Shown one piece after another: positions 34,075-42,184 of a stretch of DNA of 63,892 nt (its first letter is position 1; each line of letters starts with the position of its first letter). Origin of the DNA: DASZMJ01 sp035551935. GTDB taxonomy: Bacteria > Planctomycetota > Planctomycetia > Isosphaerales > Isosphaeraceae. Both the position numbers and the translations under genes were made by a program. Below the pieces are notes generated by a model, which was not told where the DNA came from, searched no databases, and worked only from the letters and a program-made list of their open reading frames with translations. The stretch is taken from the NCBI GenBank assembly GCA_035551935.1, contig DASZMJ010000650.1, positions 1 through 63,892 of the forward strand, given 5' to 3'.

Positions 34075-35667
34075 TTACAGGGTCTCGCCGCCGAGGCCGA
34101 CGGCGGCGAGGCGGGCCTGGAGTTCGGCGTCGACGCGGATGGCGGGCCGGGCGCCGCGGCGGACGGGCAAGGGGTCTTCGAAGGCGTCCTGGAGGACCCG
34201 GCCTTCCATGTCCTCGGGGATGCGGAGGCCGAGCAGGGCCAGGGCGGTCGGGGCGACGTCGTGCAGGTCGGCGCGGAGGTGGTCGCCGGGGCGGAGGTCG
34301 GGGGCGTCGATGGCGAGCACGCCGTCGCGGTGGTGGGTCGCCGGCAGGTTCGGGTCGGGCCGGAGCCACGACCGGTCGAACGGGCTCCACTTGGCCTGGG
34401 CCTGGTAGCCGTCGGCCGACAGCGCGAGCACGTCGGGCAGGCCCTCGGCCCTCGGGTCGAGGCCGTAGCGGTCGGCGACTCCGAAGACGTCGGCGAACAG
34501 CGGGCCGCCGGTCTTCGGGTCCCGGGCCGAGCGGCAGGCGTCGATGACCTCTCCGAGGGCGCGGTCGGCGGCCTCGGCGTGGTCGGCGACGCCGGGCGTG
34601 AGGAAGATGCAGCCGCTGAGCTGGCCGTAGGGGGCGAAGGCGCGGGTCCGCTTCCAGTCGCAGCCGACCTGGCCGTCGATCGACCGGGGCAGCCGCAGGC
34701 TCGTCGCGCCGACCTGCCGCCGGGTCGACCAGCGCCGCCAGCGGTCGGCGAGGCGATGGGCCCGGTAGCGGAACCGGGTGCCGTAGGGGAGGCCCCGCTG
34801 GAGCCCCGCGCGGCGGAGCAGGCCGTTGACGCTGACCAGGGCCCGGCACGGGCCGAAGCCGTGGTCCGAGAGGGCGATCACCGCCGCGTCCCGCCTCGAG
34901 GCCAGTTCCAGCAATCGCCCGGCGGCGTCGTCCAGCGACCTGAGGCAACTCACCACCTCGGCCGACCAACCGGCCCGAGGCGGTCGCGGGCCGTCGCCGA
35001 GGTCGAGCTCGGGCCAGAGGCGGTGCTGGAGGCTGTCGAGGTCGTGGAAATGGACGAACAACGCCGACCACTCCGGCATCCGGCGGTCGGCCATCTCGGC
35101 GGCGCCGGCCAGGGCGTCGAAGGCGTCGCGGTTGCGGGCGGCGTGGGCCTTCAGCTCGTCGGTCGACCGCGGCCGGCGCTTCCAGGCGATCTTGTGCGGG
35201 TAGCCCGGCAACGCCGCGCGGACCTCGGCGCCGAACTCGGGGCACTGCGCGAATGCCCAATCCGGCCCCGGCGCGTCGGCCCCGGCCACGACCAGCCCCC
35301 GCACGCACGGCGGCGGGTAGCTCATCGGCAGGTTCAGGCTGATCACCTCGAGCCCCGACGCCCCCAGCACCTGCCACAACGTCGGCACCCGCACCCGCCC
35401 CGCATGGTTCCCCTGGATCGTGCGTGTCTGAGAATCCACATAGTAAAAATCGTGGATTCCGTGGCGAGGCGGGGTGCAGCCGGTGGCGAAGGAGGTCCAG
35501 GCGACGGGGGTGACCATCGGGATGCTGGAGCGGAGGGTGCCGCGGGCCGAGCGTCGCCAGAGGGCGGCGAGGTTGGGGAGCCAGCCGCGGTCGAAGGCCG
35601 GGCGCAGCATCGTCGCCGTGCCGCCGTCGAGGCCGAGGAACAGGACGCGAGGGGCCGGGGCCGGCAT
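34075..35667 (-). CDS. alkaline-phosphatase-superfamily phosphodiesterase/nucleotide pyrophosphatase-like protein
   Basis: A 530-residue protein. The superfamily core is visible: VLFLGLDGGTATMLRP with the first metal Asp, IPMVTPVAWTSFATGCTP (the nucleophile Thr is the expected position), HGIHDFYY, FVHFHDLDSLQHRLWP, and ALSDHGFGPCRA with the second metal site; near the C-terminus DLHDVAPTALALLGL. Metal-dependent hydrolysis or transfer of a phosphoester is the likely chemistry. I chose ATG 35667 (PAPAPRVLFLGLDGG); the longer frame upstream has no family character. It has no signal peptide, so it acts inside the cell. It is coupled in order with the downstream ACP gene, which suggests work on a carrier-bound or lipid phosphate substrate. 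Confidence 0.85.
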   Translation of the reverse strand: MPAPAPRVLFLGLDGGTATMLRPAFDRGWLPNLAALWRRSARGTLRSSIPMVTPVAWTSFATGCTPPRHGIHDFYYVDSQTRTIQGNHAGRVRVPTLWQVLGASGLEVISLNLPMSYPPPCVRGLVVAGADAPGPDWAFAQCPEFGAEVRAALPGYPHKIAWKRRPRSTDELKAHAARNRDAFDALAGAAEMADRRMPEWSALFVHFHDLDSLQHRLWPELDLGDGPRPPRAGWSAEVVSCLRSLDDAAGRLLELASRRDAAVIALSDHGFGPCRALVSVNGLLRRAGLQRGLPYGTRFRYRAHRLADRWRRWSTRRQVGATSLRLPRSIDGQVGCDWKRTRAFAPYGQLSGCIFLTPGVADHAEAADRALGEVIDACRSARDPKTGGPLFADVFGVADRYGLDPRAEGLPDVLALSADGYQAQAKWSPFDRSWLRPDPNLPATHHRDGVLAIDAPDLRPGDHLRADLHDVAPTALALLGLRIPEDMEGRVLQDAFEDPLPVRRGARPAIRVDAELQARLAAVGLGGETL

Positions 35668-35869
35668 GGGCGCTCGCTCGGGGCGCGCCCGCGCGGCGGC
35701 CGACGCGGCCCCTACGCGCGAGTCGGGGCGGACCGTACCCGACCCCGCCGGGTCGGTCAATGCCGACTTCCCGAGTCCGGGCGTGGCGGCAGACAACCGG
35801 CCCTTCTCGACGGATTTGTGTATCGCGCGGGCGGGTCGCTGCATTATGAGAGGGTAGAGGGGGTGGGGC

Positions 35870-38131
35870 ATGGTCGAAGGATCGGACGGGGCGGTGTTGC
35901 GGCAGGTGGGGCGATTGCTCCGGGGCGAGGGGGTCGCCGGCCTGTCGGATGGCCAGTTGCTCGAACGGTTTGCGACGCGGGCCGACGACGGCGCCGAGGT
36001 CGCCTTCGAGGCGATCCTGAGGCGGCACGGGCCGATGGTCCTGGGCGTCTGCCGCCGCGTCCTCCGCGACCCGCACGCCGCCGAGGACGCCTTCCAGGCC
36101 ACGTTCCTGGTCCTGGCACGCAAGGCCCGGAGCGTCCGGGTGGAGTCGTCGCTGGGCCACTGGCTCTACGGGGTGACGTACCGGATCGCCGTCCGAGCCC
36201 GGGTCCAGGCCGATCGAAGGCGGGCCCGCGAGGGGGGCGACCCGGCCGTCCTGGAGGCGCCGATGGAAGACGACGCGGACCGTCGCGACCTCGACGCGGC
36301 GATCCACGAGGAGGTCGCGCGGCTGCCGGAGAAGTACCGCCGACCGATCGTGCTCTGCTACTTCGAGGGGCGGTCGCACGAGGCTGCGGCCGAGGCCCTC
36401 CAGTGGCCGGTGGGGACGGTCCGGGGTCGCCTGGCGCGGGCGCGCGACCTCTTGCGGCGACGGCTCTCCCGGCGCGGCCTGGCGCCGTCGGCCGGGGCGA
36501 TCGGGGCGATCCTCGTGCCGCGCGGGGCGTCGGCGAGCGTGCCGGGCCCTTTGCTGGAGAACACGGTTGCGGCCGCGGCCCGGGTCGCGGCGGGACGGTC
36601 GGTCGCCGCCGGGATGGTCTCGGCGACGGCCGCGGCCCTTTCGGAAGGAGCGCTGCGGACGATGACACTCGCCAAGCTGAAATGGGCCCTCGCCGGGGTC
36701 GTCGCCCTCGGCATCGCCGGCGGCGCCGGCGCCCGAGCCTATCAAGGGCAGGGTCGGGGGCATGGCCCCGGCCCGATCCCGATCCAGCTCGCCCAGGCCA
36801 AGGCCGAGGAACGCAAGGATGGGCCCGCCCCCGCGCCGGCCGAGCCCAAGGCCGTCGAGGAGAAGAAGGCCGCCGAGCCCAGGCCGGCCGAGCCGTCCGA
36901 ACCCCTCCCGCCGCCGGACGCCTTGCCGGCCGCAGATCCTCCCGCCCTGCCTGAGCCGAAGCCGGCCGAGGCGACGCCCTCGCTCCCGCCGATGCCGGAA
37001 CAAACCAAGGTCGCGGCCGAGCCTCCGCCGCTGGCCGGGTCGGAGGTCGTGTCGACTCCGGACCCCGAGCCGGCGCCGCCGGACCTGGGCCAGACGAACC
37101 AGAACCTGGTCAACGTCAAGAACGGACTGGTCAAGCGGATCCAGGTCCTGGAGGGCCGGACGAAGGACTTGCGGTCGCAGGCCGAGGCGGCCGACGTCGA
37201 GCTGAAGTCGGCCCGATCGATGCTCGCCGCGCTCGAGCGGGCGATCCAGCCCACCCGCGCCCAAGAAGAACGCTTGCGGGAACACGGTTTCTTGCCCACG
37301 CTCCTCGACGTCACGAACCCGCCGCCATCTCCGGAGACGCGACGTGCTGTTCCTCCTCCCGAGGCACCGCCCTCGCCCCGCTTCGCCAAGCCCGGCGACC
37401 AGCTCGACATCGACATCCCCTCGACCAACCCGAAGGGCATGAAGTCGTACCGGGTCAAGGTCGACCGGCTCAGCATGATCGACCTCGACAACGATCGCTT
37501 CCACGTCGGGGGCATGTCCGCCGTCGACATCAAGGAGCACATCGTCAACTTCCTCCACTTCAAACGGGGGATGAGCGACGTGGACCTCGGCCTCTTCCTC
37601 ACCCGCGACGGCGGGATCCATCGGGTCCATCCGCGCGACACCGACCGCGTCCGCGTCCTCTTCGTCCACGTCCCCGAAAAGACGCCGGACGACCGCATCA
37701 AGGCCCTCGAGGAGAAGCTCGACCGCGTCCTCAACGAGTTGAAGACGCTCAAGCCGGCGGGCGCGGCGGAACGTGGCGAGGTGTCGCCGCGGGAAGACGC
37801 GGGCAAGATGCCCTACTTCGTGCTCGAAGGGGACGTCGACGGACCGGGCCGATATCGCCTGAAAGGTCAGTCGGTCGTCGACGCCCTCCAGGAGGAGCTG
37901 GGCTGGAGCCCGTCCCCGAGCGATTGGAAGATCCGCCTCATCCGTCCCGACAACCCGAACGACCCGAACGCCAAGCCGACGTCGGCGGAGCTGCCGGTCA
38001 ACCTCGCGGCGATCGCCAGGGGCGACACGACGACCAACTACGCCCTCCTCCCCGGCGATCGCCTGGTCGTCGAGCACATCAAATCCTCGCACCAGACCCC
38101 ATCCCGCACCCACGGCGGCCTCGGGCCCTGA
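35870..38131 (+). CDS. ECF sigma factor fused to a membrane segment, coiled coil and SLBB-like domain
   Basis: A 753-residue protein. Sigma region 2 (LLERFATRADDGAEVAFEAI to YRIAVRARVQADRRR) and region 4 (LPEKYRRPIVLCYFEGRSHE then VGTVRGRLARARDLLRRRL) fill the first 205 residues. A membrane segment follows at about 268-288 (LKWALAGVVALGIAGGAGA), then a Pro/Glu/Ala-rich stretch to about 405, a coiled coil at about 413-463, and a C-terminal region with polysaccharide-export-like phrases: FAKPGDQLDIDI at about 507, FVLEGDVDGPGRYRLKG at about 647 and ALLPGDRLVVEH at about 725. This suggests a sigma factor tethered to the inner membrane with an outside domain that may sense an exopolysaccharide or wall polymer. 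Such fusions are known in planctomycetes; the signal is unknown. Confidence 0.88.
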   Translation: MVEGSDGAVLRQVGRLLRGEGVAGLSDGQLLERFATRADDGAEVAFEAILRRHGPMVLGVCRRVLRDPHAAEDAFQATFLVLARKARSVRVESSLGHWLYGVTYRIAVRARVQADRRRAREGGDPAVLEAPMEDDADRRDLDAAIHEEVARLPEKYRRPIVLCYFEGRSHEAAAEALQWPVGTVRGRLARARDLLRRRLSRRGLAPSAGAIGAILVPRGASASVPGPLLENTVAAAARVAAGRSVAAGMVSATAAALSEGALRTMTLAKLKWALAGVVALGIAGGAGARAYQGQGRGHGPGPIPIQLAQAKAEERKDGPAPAPAEPKAVEEKKAAEPRPAEPSEPLPPPDALPAADPPALPEPKPAEATPSLPPMPEQTKVAAEPPPLAGSEVVSTPDPEPAPPDLGQTNQNLVNVKNGLVKRIQVLEGRTKDLRSQAEAADVELKSARSMLAALERAIQPTRAQEERLREHGFLPTLLDVTNPPPSPETRRAVPPPEAPPSPRFAKPGDQLDIDIPSTNPKGMKSYRVKVDRLSMIDLDNDRFHVGGMSAVDIKEHIVNFLHFKRGMSDVDLGLFLTRDGGIHRVHPRDTDRVRVLFVHVPEKTPDDRIKALEEKLDRVLNELKTLKPAGAAERGEVSPREDAGKMPYFVLEGDVDGPGRYRLKGQSVVDALQEELGWSPSPSDWKIRLIRPDNPNDPNAKPTSAELPVNLAAIARGDTTTNYALLPGDRLVVEHIKSSHQTPSRTHGGLGP

Positions 38132-38152
38132 TCGAACTCAATCCTCGCGTCT

Positions 38153-38178
38153 GGCCCCGTGTCCGTGTGGCCGGGGCC
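38153..38178. terminator. small hairpin between convergent genes
   Basis: GGCCCCG at 38153-38159 and CGGGGCC at 38172-38178 form a seven-base stem in the 187-base gap between the convergent sigma factor and DUF1559 genes. No T run follows on either strand, so function is uncertain. Nothing else recognisable lies in this gap. Confidence 0.25.
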
Positions 38179-38318
38179 CGCTCGCTCGCCCGGGAAGTGG
38201 GCAGGCACGCCAGGACCGAGGTGAAGCTGGGCCAGGGCGACATGGAAACCGGAGGCGAAGCCCCTCGACGTGAGCGCGTGGGTCGATCCAACCGCGGACC
38301 GAACAGCCCGGCCGTCGA

Positions 38319-39404
38319 TCAGAGGCGATCGATGGTGATCACTTCGCCGCCGTCGCGGGTGCTGATGGTGTACCAGGTCTGGTACTGGATCGTGCTCGTG
38401 ACGAACCGCACCGAGCCGTCCATGTAGAGCACGTTCACCCCGCCGGGGTGATAGGAGCTGGCCGAGATCATCGTCTCGAAGTTGTCGCTGCCGATGCCGC
38501 CGCCCCAGTACGAGCAACTGCGCTTGTTCGGCGGCATCGAGTGCGAGTAGAAGCCGCCGCGGCCGGGGTCCTGCAAGGCCCAGCGCTCGCCCTTCCAGGT
38601 GAACTCGCGGGTCCGGAAGTTCTGCTGGCAGTTCTGGGCGTTCATGTATTCGCCCTGGATGCCGGTGCCGAGGTTCGCGTTCGGATCGAAGCCGGGCAGG
38701 ACGTAGACCATCCCCAGGCCGTCGGCCGAGCGGGCCGGCGGGAGGCCGTCGCCCAGGACGGCCTCGGAGAAGATGGCGGTGTTGTTGGTGCCGTCGGAGA
38801 TGTTGGCAAGCGTCAGCGTCAGGCCGACCTGCCGATCCCAGCCGGGGAAGTAGGCCGGGCCGTCGGGCACCCAGCCGTTGAACCGCCGGTTGTTCCCCAC
38901 GTTGTTGGGATAGCTGCTCGGGGCGCCCGAGATGAGGCTCGGAGGGGCCGAGGCGAACGTTTGCGGGTCGGAGGGGCAGAGGAAGACGGCGATCCGGGCG
39001 TCGCGGATCGTCGCGTTGGCGGGCTCGGGGCCGCCGCGGTGGTCCCAGGTCGGGTCGAGCTGGAAGTTGATCGAGTCGACCAGCGGCGAGCCCTTCGCCC
39101 CGTCGAGGTAGCTCAAGATCCGCGCCTTCATCGACCAGGCGTTCTGCCTGGGGCCGATGCCCTGGCGCTGGAGGCCGCCGGGGTCGTCGTCGCGGGTGCC
39201 GGACGGGGGCAAGGCGTCGACGGCGCTGATGTAGTGATTCACCGCCAGGCCGATGGCCCGCAGGTTGTCCATGCAGCGCTGCCGCCGCGCCTCCTCGCCC
39301 GAGATGCCTACCAGCGGCAAGATCAACGCGAGCACGACCGCCAGGACGCCGATCGCCACCATCGCATCAACGAGCCGGAATCCCCACCTCCTCCGCGCCT
39401 CCAT
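38319..39404 (-). CDS. DUF1559 pilin-like secreted protein
   Basis: A 361-residue protein of the large planctomycete DUF1559 family. The N-terminus is pilin-like: WGFRLVDAMVAIGVLAVVLA, then RQRCMDNLRAIGLAVNHYI. The residue after the prepilin cleavage site pattern that is normally Glu is Asp here. The body contains PPSGTRDDD, FLCPSDPQ, SYPNNVGNN, ISDGTNNTAIFSEAVLGD, and the C-terminal YHPGGVNVLYMDGSVRFV that defines the family. GGAGGGG lies ahead of the ATG. These proteins are thought to be processed by a prepilin peptidase and assembled at or across the inner membrane; no pilus genes are adjacent. Confidence 0.93.
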   Translation of the reverse strand: MEARRRWGFRLVDAMVAIGVLAVVLALILPLVGISGEEARRQRCMDNLRAIGLAVNHYISAVDALPPSGTRDDDPGGLQRQGIGPRQNAWSMKARILSYLDGAKGSPLVDSINFQLDPTWDHRGGPEPANATIRDARIAVFLCPSDPQTFASAPPSLISGAPSSYPNNVGNNRRFNGWVPDGPAYFPGWDRQVGLTLTLANISDGTNNTAIFSEAVLGDGLPPARSADGLGMVYVLPGFDPNANLGTGIQGEYMNAQNCQQNFRTREFTWKGERWALQDPGRGGFYSHSMPPNKRSCSYWGGGIGSDNFETMISASSYHPGGVNVLYMDGSVRFVTSTIQYQTWYTISTRDGGEVITIDRL

Positions 39405-39660
39405 CGTCCCCTCCCGCGCCGCTCGGGCGCCGTCGGACGGAATGGACGGGTTTCGGTCAAGTGTAAGACACCCGCGTGATCGACACAACGGCCGGCCAGG
39501 GCGCATGGCCACAGAATCGGTAATCGGTATCAGACGACGCACCCACGAGACGACCGATGACGCGTCGCGCCGGTTGGCCCGGACGCCGATCGGCGTCCGG
39601 TCGGCGCCGCCGCAACGAGTCGGCCCACGACGACTGGGATCGGGCCCGGCCGCGGATCGA

Positions 39661-40470
39661 CGGGGGACGGCCCGCCGGCCGTCTTTCCCGGAATCCCTGC
39701 CGGTTTTCGGGCGGGATTCCAACTATAAGGGTAGCGGCTCCTCGCGGGAGGGGCATCGTCCGCGCGGCGTTGGCAACGGATCGACGTGAATGGCCCCATG
39801 GCGACCCGAAACGATCGACAGACCGACCAGACCCTCGCCCGACCCATCCCCGAGGTCGGCCCGGGACCGGCGCGGAACGAACCGACGGGACAGTTTGGTT
39901 CACATCTCAGGAGGGGCCGGGGAAAGCAAGACGAGGTCGTCGCGGCGCGAAACGAAGCCACTTCGGCGAGCGTCGCGGCGCAAAACGAACCCAATTCGGC
40001 CCCCGGCCCCACGCGTGCCGAACGGACCCAGCGGCCCGGCGCGGGATGGACCGAAGGGGCCCCGGCCCCTGGCCCCCGACCCCCGGCCCCTCCCGGCGCG
40101 GAACGAACCGAACGGGGCACTGGGGGACCTGGGACGTCCGTGCCGGCAAGTGGCCACGGTTCGGAACGAACCGAACGGGGCCTTGGTGGGATTGGGCAAG
40201 GTCTGCCGAGGGCTGGAGTCGGCACCGAACGAACCCACGGCGCGGCGTCCGGCGCCGAAAACGAACCCAATCCCGGCCCCGGCGCCGCCAAGACGAACCC
40301 AATCCGGGGGGCGTCGGGGGCGCGGGAAGGGACAGGGACGTGGGATCGAGGGGGTCGGCTGCTGGCCCGTGGCGGCGCGGAACAAAGCCACGACGGTTCC
40401 CGACCCCCGGCCCCTTGGTCCCACCGAACGAACCCACCGGCCACCTTGGTTCACAATCAGGACGGGCCGG
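39661..40470 (+). repeat. composite repeat element, copy A (upstream of the MFS gene)
   Basis: This fills most of the 1174-base gap between the DUF1559 and MFS genes (39405-40578). A leader block at 39661-39755 (AAAACCGGCAGGGATTCC on the minus strand) is followed by about eleven copies of a core AACGAACCC or AACGAACCG (for example near 39876, 39984, 40102, 40165, 40227, 40259, 40293, 40425) set in variable GC-rich spacers. TTGGTTCACA...CAGGA motifs occur near both 39895 and 40446. All three plus-strand frames are open and give NEPN-, ERTE- and KRTQ-type peptides, so coding is not supported. Copy B at 59131-59935 is the same series of units in reverse orientation. No CRISPR-like regularity. 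Bases 39405-39660 and 40471-40578 show nothing else, apart from the presumed promoters of the two flanking genes. Confidence 0.8.
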
Positions 40471-40578
40471 CGGGGGCTGTTGGCGGGGGCCCGGCGCGAC
40501 CCGGTCGCCCGCCCGAGCGTGCCGGCGTTACAATCGCTCGCCGGGCTCCGGGCGAGCGATGGGCCGAGGACGGACCGC

Positions 40579-42180
40579 ATGGCGACCAAAGAAACGCGAG
40601 GCATGCGGCCGGCGGTGGACCCTTGGGTGGTGGCGGTCGCGGTGTCGATCGCGACGTTCATGGAGGTGCTCGACACGAGCATCGCCAACGTCGCCTTGCG
40701 CTACATCGCCGGGGGACTCTCGGCGGCCGAGAACGACAGCGAGTGGGTCATCACCAGCTACCTCGCGGCGAACGCGGCGGTGCTCTTGCTGTCGGGGTGG
40801 TTGTCGAGGTTCCTGGGGCGGAGGAATTACTACCTGGCGTCGGTGGCCTTGTTCACGGCCAGCTCGGCGGCGTGCGGCCTGGCGGCGAGCCTGCCGCAAC
40901 TGGTCTTCTTCCGGATCATCCAGGGGATCGGCGGCGGTGGGCTCCAGCCGGTGACGCAGGCGGTGCTGGTCGACACGTTCCCGCCCGAGAAACAGGGGCA
41001 GGCGCAGACGCTCTTCGGCATCTCGGCCTTGATCGCGCCGGTGCTCGGCCCGACGCTCGGCGGCTACATCGCCGACAACTATTCGTGGCGCTGGATCTTC
41101 CTGATCAACATCCCGGCCGGCCTGCTGGCGTTCGGCCTGAATTACTTCTTGCTCGAGGACCCCGCGTACCTCAAGGCCGAGCGGGCGGAGCTGCGATCGC
41201 GGCCGTTGCGGTTCGACTACGTGGGCCTGGGCCTGATCGTGCTGACGATGTCGGCGATGGAGGTGATCCTGAGCAAGGGGCAGGAGTGGGACTGGTACAA
41301 CGACCCGTTCTGGCGCGTACAAACCCTCTTCCTCCTGTTCGTCGGCGGCCTCGTCGGCGTGGTGTTCTGGGAGCTGCGGCACCCGGCGCCGATCCTGAAC
41401 CTCGCGCCGTTCCGGGACCGCAACTTCACCGCGAGCGGCACGACATTATTCGTCACCTATGCGATCGTGTACACGAGCCTGACCCTGCTGCCGAACATGA
41501 TGCAGGCGCTCTTCGGCTACAACGCGGTGTGGTCGGGCCTGATCCTGTCGCCGGCGGGGTTCTTCTCGATCCCGGCGATGCTGTTCGTCGGGTATCTGCT
41601 CGGGAAGAAGGTCGACGCGCGGTGGCTGGTGATCGTGGGGGCGCTGTTCATGGCGGCGGGGTCGTTCTGGTACTCGCAGTTGAACCTGTTCGTCAGCCCG
41701 GGGCAGCTCGTCTGGCCGCGGGTCGTGCAGCAGTTGGGGACGGCCTTCATGTTCGCGCCGCTGGCCGTGGCCGCGTACAAGTACCTCCCGCAAGAGCTGC
41801 GCGGGGCGGCGGCGGGGATCTATTCGGTCCTCCGCAACGAGGGTGGGAGCGTCGGCACGTCGGTCGGCAGGACGCTCCTCCAGCGCCGGACGAGCTTCCA
41901 CGCCGACCGGCTGGTCGAGACGCTCCACCCGCTGAACCCGACGTTCGGCCAGGCGTTGGAGACGGGCCAATCGTTCTACCAGGGGGTCACGGGGGACCCG
42001 GCGGGCTCGTCGCTGATGGCCTTGCAGTCGATCGAGGACCTGCGGCAGCAGCAGGCGGCGTCGATGGCGTACCTCGACACCTTCTTCCTCTGCGCCGTGC
42101 TGTCGCTCGCCCTGATCCCGCTGGCGTTGCTCATGCGTCGATCGGTCGCCGAGGCCGGGGAGCACGTCGGCGCGGAATGA
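40579..42180 (+). CDS. MFS drug-resistance transporter, EmrB/QacA (DHA2) type
   Basis: A 533-residue inner-membrane protein with about 14 membrane segments. The first segment VAVAVSIATFMEVLDTSIANVAL has the DHA2 signature LDTSIANVAL; GWLSRFLGRRNYY and FFRIIQGIGGGGLQPVTQAVL (motif C-like, G-rich) follow, with LIAPVLGPTLGGYIADNYSWRW as in EmrB. It would export amphipathic compounds using the proton gradient, normally with an EmrA-like adaptor, and such a gene lies next to it in convergent orientation. Start: ATG 40579 (MATKETRGMRP) has GAGG nine bases ahead; the frame is open for 263 codons upstream, but only through the repeat element. Confidence 0.94.
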   Translation: MATKETRGMRPAVDPWVVAVAVSIATFMEVLDTSIANVALRYIAGGLSAAENDSEWVITSYLAANAAVLLLSGWLSRFLGRRNYYLASVALFTASSAACGLAASLPQLVFFRIIQGIGGGGLQPVTQAVLVDTFPPEKQGQAQTLFGISALIAPVLGPTLGGYIADNYSWRWIFLINIPAGLLAFGLNYFLLEDPAYLKAERAELRSRPLRFDYVGLGLIVLTMSAMEVILSKGQEWDWYNDPFWRVQTLFLLFVGGLVGVVFWELRHPAPILNLAPFRDRNFTASGTTLFVTYAIVYTSLTLLPNMMQALFGYNAVWSGLILSPAGFFSIPAMLFVGYLLGKKVDARWLVIVGALFMAAGSFWYSQLNLFVSPGQLVWPRVVQQLGTAFMFAPLAVAAYKYLPQELRGAAAGIYSVLRNEGGSVGTSVGRTLLQRRTSFHADRLVETLHPLNPTFGQALETGQSFYQGVTGDPAGSSLMALQSIEDLRQQQAASMAYLDTFFLCAVLSLALIPLALLMRRSVAEAGEHVGAE

Positions 42181-42184
42181 CGCT

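Noticed and set aside
34043..38113. A 1356-codon minus-strand open frame
   Set aside because: It is out of frame with the phosphodiesterase-family gene and antisense to the sigma factor gene; no domain is recognisable.
39876..40433. CRISPR array
   Set aside because: Cores are about nine bases, spacing is irregular, spacers are GC-rich and shared between the two copies, and no cas genes are present.
39790..40578. N-terminal extension of the MFS transporter through the repeat element
   Set aside because: All three frames are open in the repeat, the peptide is low-complexity, and a good ribosome binding site precedes ATG 40579 at a family-typical start.
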